Part shown: positions 1-5,090 of the stretch, piece by piece
Numbering within the stretch: position 1 is the stretch's first letter
How the letters are laid out: each line of letters starts with the position of its first letter
NCBI GenBank assembly: GCA_964468725.1
Contig: CAYXVU010000171.1
Span: 1-12,738, forward strand
Source: CAYXVU01 sp964468725
GTDB taxonomy: Bacteria; Acidobacteriota; Blastocatellia; UBA7656
Reading direction: 5' to 3'
Length of the DNA: 12,738 nt
Notes under the pieces: generated by a model
What the model saw: the letters and a program-made list of their open reading frames with translations, nothing else
Database searches by the model: none
Told to the model about the DNA's origin: nothing
Position numbers and translations under genes: made by a program

Positions 1-408
1 TTTTTGAATGTGGATAAGTATCCGGCGTCGCTGCAATATCTGCTGATGACGATTGGCCCCGCGTTGTTGATGTTGGCGTGGTCTGATCGCTTCGATTTTC
101 GCTCGGCGGCGGGCTGGCTCGGCGAGAAGATTGTCGTCATTGGTCGCGTGCCGATGTTTTATTACCTGCTACACATCTTCCTGATTCATCTGCTGGCCAT
201 CGGCATCGGCTTACTTTGGGGACAACCCATCGGCTGGTTACTAGGCAGCCCGTTGCCGCTCGGTCGCCCCGCGCCGCCGGAGTATGGACACGGCTTACCG
301 TTCATCTATTTCATGACCCTATTGGTCATCGTCGCGCTGTATTTTCCCTGCAAATGGTTCGCGGAGGTCAAACGCCGCCGCACAGACTGGTGGCTGCGGT
401 ATTTGTGA
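1..408 (+). CDS. C-terminal part of a membrane acyltransferase-like protein (DUF1624 / heparan-alpha-glucosaminide N-acetyltransferase-like), 5'-truncated
   Basis: The reading frame is already open at base 1 and ends at TGA 406-408, so only the last 135 residues are present and the true start lies outside the window. The segment is a polytopic inner-membrane protein. Hydrophobic stretches lie at about residues 11-27 (LQYLLMTIGPALLMLAW), 44-74 (containing GRVPMFYYLLHIFLIHLLA) and 99-118. The tail is basic (KRRRTDWWLRYL), as expected for a cytoplasmic end. The opening NVDKYPASLQYLLMTIGPAL and the GRVPMFYYLLHIFLIH stretch match, from memory, the C-terminal half of DUF1624/YeiB-like acyltransferases related to heparan-alpha-glucosaminide N-acetyltransferase. 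In that family the membrane domain moves an acyl group onto a sugar or similar acceptor. The catalytic N-terminal part is not visible, so the substrate cannot be inferred. It is convergent with the carboxylase gene, 61 bp away. Confidence 0.75.
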   Translation, partial: FLNVDKYPASLQYLLMTIGPALLMLAWSDRFDFRSAAGWLGEKIVVIGRVPMFYYLLHIFLIHLLAIGIGLLWGQPIGWLLGSPLPLGRPAPPEYGHGLPFIYFMTLLVIVALYFPCKWFAEVKRRRTDWWLRYL

Positions 409-469
409 GTGATTGCAAAATGGGCAGCGGGAGTTGAACGGGAACGAAGACTGTCAAACCGATGTGGAG
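409..469. other. Short convergent intergenic region
   Basis: These 61 bp separate two convergent stop codons. I found no hairpin followed by a T-run on either strand, so no intrinsic terminator can be called. Confidence 0.5.
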
Positions 470-2026
470 TCACGGGCGGCAGCCGCGCATTCGCAAGCCG
501 AGTTGCGAGGGCAACAGATCGTAAGCCGTCTCTACCCAGTCGCACAAAAGCGGGCGCGTATCGCGCGGGTCAATGATCTCTTCGATGCCGAAAGCTTCGG
601 CGGTTCGCATCGGCGAGCGCAATTCGTTCAGCATATCTTCAATCTCTTGGCGTCGGGCTTCCGGGTCAGGCGCCGCTTCGATATCACGACGATAGGCTGC
701 CATCACGCCGCCTTCGATGGGCAGAGACCCCCAATCGCCCGACGGCCAGGCATAGCGCAAATTCAAGGCGTTGGTGTTACCGTGCGCAGCTCCGGCGACA
801 CCATAGCATCGCCGCAAGAGAATGCTCACCCAGGGAATCTGCGCTTGATACATCGCAGCGATAGCGCGCGCGCCGAATCGCGCCGTGCCCGCACGCTCTG
901 CCGCCGTGCCGACGACAAAACCGGGTTGATCTACGAAATTCACTACCGGCAAATGAAAGGTGTCGCACAGATCAATGAAGCGCGTCATCTTTTCGCAAGC
1001 AGGTGAATCCAACCCGCCGCCAAAAAAATGCGGGTCGTTGGCCATCACCCCTACGGCATACCCCTGCAAACGCGCCAATCCGGCGATCAACGGTCGCCCG
1101 TAAAACCGCCCAATCTCGAAGAACGAATCGCGGTCAACAATCATCTGCACCAATCGCCGCGCATCATAACCGTAGCGCCGGTCGCGCGGGATGATCGAGA
1201 TCAATTCCGCTTCGCGGCGATCCGTATGGTCGCCCGACGGCACGCGCGTTGCCAATTGCCACACATTCGCAGGCAAATAAGAGAGAAAGCGCCGAACCTC
1301 CGCAAAGGCTTGCTCTTCGCTCTCGACTTCGTTATCCACACACCCGCTGCCGCGCGCATGAATGTGCGAACCGCCGAGCGCCTCTTTGGTCACCCGTTCG
1401 CCGATGCTTCGTTCGACGACCGGCGGCCCGGCGACGAAGAGTTGCGATGCGCCTTTGACCATCACCGAAAAGTGCGAATTGACGACGCGTACAGCGCCAA
1501 GTCCGGCAACTGAACCCAGGCAAGCGCTGACGACGGGAACCTCGGCCAACATTGCTACACAGATGTCCCAACCCGGCAACGGCGGCACATAGGTCTTCCC
1601 CGTCTGCTCAATCGTCTTCACGCTGCCGCCGCCGCCCGTTCCATCCACCAAGCGAATCATCGGCAAGCGCAACTCGCGCGCCAGCCGTTCGGCATAGGGC
1701 ATCTTGTAGCCGATTGCGCCATCCGCTGCGCCACCGCGAACCGTGAAGTCATCGCCGCCTACCACAACCTTGCGCCCATCTAAACGGCCTGTGCCGAAGA
1801 CAAAGTTCGATGGCGTGAATGAGATCATTTCGCCATCTTCGTAGATCGCCTTTCCAGCAAGCGCGCCGGTCTCATGAAATGAACTTGGGTCGAGCAGGCG
1901 TTCAATGCGCTCGCGCACCGTCAGCCGTCCGTTGCTATGATGGCGCGCGACGTTGGCTTCGCCGCCCATCTCCTTCGCTCGTTCAACGCGACGTTTGACC
2001 TCTTCGACTTCCGGTTCCCAACTCAC
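470..2026 (-). CDS. Acyl-CoA carboxylase carboxyltransferase (beta) subunit, PccB/MmdA-type
   Basis: This 518-residue protein is the carboxyltransferase subunit of a biotin-dependent acyl-CoA carboxylase. Such subunits move CO2 from carboxybiotin to acetyl-, propionyl- or a related CoA thioester in the cytoplasm. The length is typical of the family (about 510-530). It shows two crotonase-like halves: the N-terminal half with GGGG at about residues 131-134 followed by SVKTIEQTG, and the C-terminal half with DQPGF at about 366-370 and RRCYGVAGAAHG at about 405-416. The GTG start at 2026 is chosen because a strong Shine-Dalgarno (GGGGAGAGG, 6-nt spacing) precedes it and the family N-terminus (SWEPEVEEVKRRVERAKEMGG) begins there. 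The frame stays open to a TTG at 2140, but those 38 extra codons do not look like protein and overlap a structured leader. The usual RKAYGGAY-type oxyanion-hole motif is RRCYGVAG here, so substrate is uncertain. No biotin carboxylase or biotin carrier gene lies in the window; the partner must be elsewhere. Confidence 0.9.
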   Translation of the reverse strand: MSWEPEVEEVKRRVERAKEMGGEANVARHHSNGRLTVRERIERLLDPSSFHETGALAGKAIYEDGEMISFTPSNFVFGTGRLDGRKVVVGGDDFTVRGGAADGAIGYKMPYAERLARELRLPMIRLVDGTGGGGSVKTIEQTGKTYVPPLPGWDICVAMLAEVPVVSACLGSVAGLGAVRVVNSHFSVMVKGASQLFVAGPPVVERSIGERVTKEALGGSHIHARGSGCVDNEVESEEQAFAEVRRFLSYLPANVWQLATRVPSGDHTDRREAELISIIPRDRRYGYDARRLVQMIVDRDSFFEIGRFYGRPLIAGLARLQGYAVGVMANDPHFFGGGLDSPACEKMTRFIDLCDTFHLPVVNFVDQPGFVVGTAAERAGTARFGARAIAAMYQAQIPWVSILLRRCYGVAGAAHGNTNALNLRYAWPSGDWGSLPIEGGVMAAYRRDIEAAPDPEARRQEIEDMLNELRSPMRTAEAFGIEEIIDPRDTRPLLCDWVETAYDLLPSQLGLRMRGCRP

Positions 2027-2030
2027 AATC

Positions 2031-2116
2031 GGCCTCTCCCCTGTGGAAAAGAGAACAGCTACACATCGCGCGTTCGCTACCCCCTCGCCCGAACCACAGG
2101 GTTCAGCGGAGAGGCC
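2031..2116 (-). promoter_or_regulatory. Inverted repeat that can sequester the carboxylase ribosome binding site
   Basis: In - strand RNA, GGCCUCUCC (2116-2108) is perfectly complementary to GGAGAGGCC (2039-2031), and CCUGUGG (2100-2094) to CCACAGG (2046-2040). Together they make a 16-bp stem interrupted only by a one-sided 7-nt bulge (2107-2101) and closed by a 47-nt loop. The right arm contains the whole Shine-Dalgarno and ends 4 nt before the GTG start codon. The complementarity is seen directly; a regulatory role is inferred. It could also be a dispersed palindromic repeat that happens to lie here. Confidence 0.55.
2033..2041 (-). promoter_or_regulatory. Ribosome binding site deciding the GTG start of the carboxylase gene
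   Basis: On the - strand the bases read GGGGAGAGG, then CCGATT, then GTG at 2026. This purine block is a better site than anything upstream of the TTG at 2140. It lies entirely inside the right arm of the 2031-2116 inverted repeat, so it would be hidden when that stem forms. Confidence 0.7.
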
Positions 2117-2129
2117 TCGCAAACGCGCG
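2067..2129 (-). promoter_or_regulatory. Alternative long hairpin in the carboxylase leader, incompatible with the sequestering stem
   Basis: In - strand RNA, CGCGCGUUUGC (2129-2119) pairs with GCGAACGCGCG (2077-2067) with a single G-U. Inside it, CCUCUC (2114-2109) pairs with GAGGGG (2086-2081) with one G-U, and GAACC/GGUUC (2104-2100/2095-2091) closes a CUGU tetraloop. The element lies between the cytochrome stop and the carboxylase start. There is no T-run directly after the outer stem, so it is not a classical intrinsic terminator for the cytochrome gene. It uses the same left-arm bases as the sequestering stem, so the two folds exclude one another. Confidence 0.5.
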
Positions 2130-2157
2130 ACGCGTAGCAAATGAGTAACATCACCGC

Positions 2158-3303
2158 CTATTTTGCGGGCGGCGCAAAGTCTGCATCGTTGAGTTTCGCG
2201 CTGTGTTGCACCTCGGTGAATTTGCGCGTTGCGGAGAAGAAGTTATCAATATAGGTTGTGCGAATTGTGAAAGGAACCTTCACGCCCTCCACTTCGCGAT
2301 AGTCTTCGTAATCCGTCTGCTCCGGGTCGGAACCGACGGGCGTCTCAGTGAAGATGACGCGGCGCAGCAGCAGGCCGGTCTCGACATCGAAAGAGAAGAG
2401 CGCGCGTTTGCGATCCGGCGTCGGTACGCGATAGACATACACATCGCGGTCGCCGATCTTATCTTTGCCGGTAAACAGCATGCGTTGCGGCGGCGCGGTC
2501 AGTTGTAGCGGCGTGAGACTCCACGCCAACGTCTTGAAGCGTTCCATCTCGACTTTGTTCAAGGAGCGTTGTTCGCGCGGATTTTTCAGCCACCCTGTGC
2601 CTCCGTTCATGCCCTGCGCGATGCTGCCTTGATTGGGCGGGGTGAGAACGAGTGCGAGTTTATCCGGCGCTGCGAATTTGATTTCGAAGGGTATCGAATT
2701 TCCATTCGACAAGACGTGAGTGCCTTTGAGAACGCGCCCGGAAATCTTCGCAACCGCGTCTTTGCCGCCGACAGCAGCGATGTACTTATCAATCACCTGT
2801 TGTGGTGTCGGCCAAGCTTCGTTGGCGCGAGGAGGGGCGGCAGGCGGCGGGCCGCTGGCAAACGGCGGAATGGCTGTCGGATGATCTTTGCCAAGGTGGC
2901 AAGTGTAGCAGGTGACTTGCGGTTGACCGTTGAAGCTATTTTTATTGATGTCAATCGTCATCTGCATCATCTTGCGGGCATCCTGTTTGTGCTTCTTGTC
3001 GTCTTTCTCCCATTGCCACTCATTACCCGCGCGCACGTGACAGAAATCGCAGCGCACGCCGAGCGAAGAGGCGACCAGATTCATAATCGGTCGGAGTTGC
3101 GATTCGGGCAGACCTTTAAGGACTTGAATGTTTTTATAGGCCTGCTCAGTGAGTCTTTCGTCGGGCAGCCCGGTCGCCGCTTGCGGCGTGGTGGTCTGCG
3201 CGAGCGCCTGTGAATCCGCATCGGACAATGCGGCGGTGATGAAGGCGAAGCTCAGCGCCAGTGCGGCACCACATACGGCTCGCTTTACAAAGTCAGTTTG
3301 CAT
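2158..3303 (-). CDS. Secreted dihaem cytochrome c, reaction-centre-cytochrome-like, with C-terminal extension
   Basis: This 381-residue protein has a signal peptide (basic start, hydrophobic stretch about 9-26, likely cleavage after SQALA at about 35), so it acts outside the cytoplasmic membrane. Two CXXCH haem-attachment motifs follow: CDFCH at 85-89 and CYTCH at 132-136. Met74 and Met112/113/115 lie before them and could be axial ligands. This layout resembles half of the tetrahaem reaction-centre cytochrome c subunit (PF02276 type), a family also found in non-phototrophic Acidobacteriota. An electron-transfer role is likely but the partner is unknown. After a Pro/Ala-rich linker (about 144-166) comes a domain of about 210 residues without Cys, rich in beta-strand-like segments, that resembles LolA/LppX-type lipoprotein-sorting folds; I hold that comparison weakly. 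ATG 3303 is preceded by AAGGA (4-5 nt spacing). It is 155 bp from the ureohydrolase and 131 bp from the carboxylase. Confidence 0.85.
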   Translation of the reverse strand: MQTDFVKRAVCGAALALSFAFITAALSDADSQALAQTTTPQAATGLPDERLTEQAYKNIQVLKGLPESQLRPIMNLVASSLGVRCDFCHVRAGNEWQWEKDDKKHKQDARKMMQMTIDINKNSFNGQPQVTCYTCHLGKDHPTAIPPFASGPPPAAPPRANEAWPTPQQVIDKYIAAVGGKDAVAKISGRVLKGTHVLSNGNSIPFEIKFAAPDKLALVLTPPNQGSIAQGMNGGTGWLKNPREQRSLNKVEMERFKTLAWSLTPLQLTAPPQRMLFTGKDKIGDRDVYVYRVPTPDRKRALFSFDVETGLLLRRVIFTETPVGSDPEQTDYEDYREVEGVKVPFTIRTTYIDNFFSATRKFTEVQHSAKLNDADFAPPAK

Positions 3304-3458
3304 CGTTTCCTTCTCCGATTGAATTGATTTTATTGTGCATGTTCACGGCTGCACGCCACTGTGTCACCAGTTGTTTAACATGGGCGACGGCGCGACTCAA
3401 GGTAAAGGCACGTGAGCAAAACGGAAAAGGGTCATCTTGCCATCCGACCATCTCCGCT
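3304..3458 (-). other. Intergenic region upstream of the cytochrome gene
   Basis: Reading on the - strand, it runs from the ureohydrolase TAG to the cytochrome ATG. It ends in GGAGAAGGAAACG, a clear ribosome binding site. A possible weak promoter is TTGAGT, 16 nt, TTAAAC, and a second -10-like TAAAAT lies nearer the start without a matching -35. Neither is convincing. A small inverted repeat GTGCA-10 nt-TGCAC is also present. I see no intrinsic terminator for the ureohydrolase gene. Confidence 0.35.
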
Positions 3459-4292
3459 CTACCGAGTCTCGCCCGATAGTAAAATTTTCGCGGCAATCTC
3501 TTTGAGCAACTTCGCGCAGACTCGTGCCGTCATGCCGACGACGTCACGGTCAGGGTTGAACTCAACAATGTCCGCACCGACGAGGTTGGCCTTGATGCGA
3601 TGAATCAAGCCAACGACTTCGCGCACCGTCAAGCCGCCCGGTTCGTGATGCGAAACGCCGGGCGCAACGGATGGGTCGAGAGCGTCCATATCCATAGTGA
3701 TGTAGAGCGGCGCATCGAATTCGAGGTTGAGGTCATGCGGCCAATCTTTGATCTCGTAGACTTCGACGCCGAAACGCTTGGCCTGTTGCCGCTGATGATC
3801 GTTCATCGTGCGAATGCCGATCTGAATGAGCCGGTCAGCAAGCCCGTCTTCCAAAATGCGCGCAAAGGGCGACGCGTGCGAGAAACGATTGCCCAACAGT
3901 TCGTCGTACAAATCCGGGTGCGCGTCAAAGTGCAAGATGGTCAATCGCGGATAGCGTTTCGCAAAGGCTTTGATGATGGGGTAGGTAATCGAGTGATCGC
4001 CGCCGAGCGATAGCACCGGAACCGTCAATTCGAGCAGGCGGGCAATCGCCTCTTCGATGTCCGCAAACGCAGTGGCCGCCGACTCGAACGACAAGTCTCC
4101 GGCGTCAAAGATCGTCTCGGTCGGGCTGATATTGACGCCCGATTCCGCCCAATAATTCGACGAGTCGCAGTGCAACGCCTCCCGAATCAAGGGCGGCGCT
4201 TTCGCCGCGCCACGCAGATAGGATGAGTTTTCATCAAACGGAATGCCGAGCAACGCAAGTTTGTGCCCATTGGGTTTCGTCCGGTTGTGCAT
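3459..4292 (-). CDS. Agmatinase/arginase-family ureohydrolase
   Basis: This 277-residue cytoplasmic enzyme belongs to the dimanganese ureohydrolase family, which hydrolyses guanidino compounds such as agmatine or arginine to urea plus an amine. All the metal-binding motifs are visible: GGDH (97-100), FDAHPD (122-127, ligands D123, H125, D127) and MDMDALDP (200-207, ligands D201 and D203). NRFSHASPF (135-143) corresponds to the substrate-loop His of agmatinases. The usual PGTGTPEPGG is PGVSHHEPGG here (211-220), keeping Glu217 and GG but changing the residues before it. The substrate is therefore uncertain, and agmatinase family is safer than a specific speB call. ATG 4292 has an AGGA 8 nt upstream, and the motif-rich protein starts directly with the typical KLALLGIPFDENSSYLRGAAKAP. 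It is divergent from the Uma2 gene, with 98 bp between starts. Confidence 0.88.
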   Translation of the reverse strand: MHNRTKPNGHKLALLGIPFDENSSYLRGAAKAPPLIREALHCDSSNYWAESGVNISPTETIFDAGDLSFESAATAFADIEEAIARLLELTVPVLSLGGDHSITYPIIKAFAKRYPRLTILHFDAHPDLYDELLGNRFSHASPFARILEDGLADRLIQIGIRTMNDHQRQQAKRFGVEVYEIKDWPHDLNLEFDAPLYITMDMDALDPSVAPGVSHHEPGGLTVREVVGLIHRIKANLVGADIVEFNPDRDVVGMTARVCAKLLKEIAAKILLSGETR

Positions 4293-4327
4293 CGAATGAT
4301 TCCTGTCTTTGTGTATCTGCCGCCTGC

Positions 4328-4356
4328 TTGCTGCGAGTAGTGGCGAGAGATAGAAT
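4328..4356 (+). promoter_or_regulatory. Candidate sigma70-type promoter for the Uma2 gene
   Basis: TTGCTG (4328-4333) and TAGAAT (4351-4356) are separated by exactly 17 nt and lie 34 nt before the ATG at 4391. The -10 matches TATAAT in five of six positions; the -35 matches TTGACA in only three. It is a reasonable candidate in a 98-bp divergent region but unproven. Confidence 0.35.
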
Positions 4357-4390
4357 CATCTTACCCAATCAACCGGAAGATGAGAAAGCA

Positions 4391-5050
4391 ATGAGCGCAC
4401 GAACCTTGAGCCATTACGAAATTGTCTCTCAGTTGCCCGTCGCAACCGTTGTAACCTTTCACAATGTCAGTTGGCGAGAATACGAACGCTTGCTCGATCA
4501 GGTGGGCGAAGCGAGCGGCTTGCGCCTCAGCTATAACAATGGGAGGTTACAAGCCCTGACCTTATCGTCAGAGCACGAAAACTATGTCCGATTTATTGAA
4601 AGCTTGATGACGACGATTAAGTTGAGGTTACGGATCAACATTCGCTCCTTCGGCTCGGCGACCATGAAGCAGCGCAAACAGAGCAAAGGCAAAGAGCCGG
4701 ATGCCTGTTTTTATGTGCAGAGCGCGGAGAAAATCGGCCTTCGTACTCGTCTGGATTTCACGAAAGACCCGCCGCCTGACATCGCCGTTGAAGTGGATAT
4801 CCATCACGATTCGCAAGCCGACTTTCCCATCTACGCCGCGCTGGGGGTTCCCGAAGTCTGGCGTTACGATGGCGAGGGCTTGATTATTCATTGCCTGCAA
4901 AGCGGCAACTATGTTCCGTCAGATACAAGCCCCGCATTGCCATTTCTGACGGCGGCGCGACTCACCGATCATCTGCGCCGTTTGTCTACGGAAGGCGAAT
5001 TCCAAGCCCTCGTCACCTTCGACCAATGGCTGCAAACTCAACAAGCCTGA
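4391..5050 (+). CDS. Uma2-family protein (PD-(D/E)XK nuclease-like, DUF820)
   Basis: This 219-residue protein is of the Uma2/DUF820 family, a PD-(D/E)XK nuclease-fold group strongly expanded in cyanobacteria and some other bacteria. Its biological role is not settled. The fold signature is visible: SSEHEN at 59-64 with a candidate catalytic Glu, KGKEPDACFYV at 99-109 (the PD element), PPPDIAVEVD at 127-136 (the D...ExD element), and the typical YAALGVPEVWRYDG at 148-161. The ATG at 4391 is chosen because the family-like protein begins there. The frame is open back to 4223, but that part overlaps the ureohydrolase 5' end and does not resemble protein. The ribosome binding site is weak (GGAAG about 12 nt upstream). 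It is the only + strand gene between two - strand blocks and is convergent with permease A, 40 bp away. Confidence 0.85.
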   Translation: MSARTLSHYEIVSQLPVATVVTFHNVSWREYERLLDQVGEASGLRLSYNNGRLQALTLSSEHENYVRFIESLMTTIKLRLRINIRSFGSATMKQRKQSKGKEPDACFYVQSAEKIGLRTRLDFTKDPPPDIAVEVDIHHDSQADFPIYAALGVPEVWRYDGEGLIIHCLQSGNYVPSDTSPALPFLTAARLTDHLRRLSTEGEFQALVTFDQWLQTQQA

Positions 5051-5090
5051 TCTCCCCCACTCCTCCCCTTTCAAAACCGACGACCGTTTC
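5051..5090. other. Short convergent intergenic region
   Basis: These 40 bp lie between the Uma2 stop and the permease A stop. The segment is pyrimidine-rich on the + strand. I found no stem followed by a T-run, so neither gene has an obvious intrinsic terminator here. Confidence 0.45.

Noticed and set aside
413..1006. Long + strand open frame (197 aa) opposite the carboxylase gene
   Set aside because: It is antisense to a well-supported family protein, is Arg/Ala/His-rich, has no motifs, and arises from the GC-rich third positions of the real gene.
2067..2129. Intrinsic terminator of the cytochrome gene
   Set aside because: A strong hairpin, but there is no T-run directly after the stem on the - strand; the nearest T-rich stretch is about 12 nt further on and interrupted.
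2027..2140. 38-codon N-terminal extension of the carboxylase from a TTG at 2140
   Set aside because: The sequence does not resemble the family, overlaps the structured leader, and would place the strong Shine-Dalgarno inside the gene.
2569..3213. 214-aa + strand open frame opposite the cytochrome gene
   Set aside because: Shadow of the cytochrome frame, which carries a signal peptide and two CXXCH motifs. No ribosome binding site or family resemblance.
4223..4390. 56-codon N-terminal extension of the Uma2 protein
   Set aside because: It overlaps the start of the divergent ureohydrolase gene and contains the candidate promoter. The Uma2-like sequence begins at the ATG at 4391.
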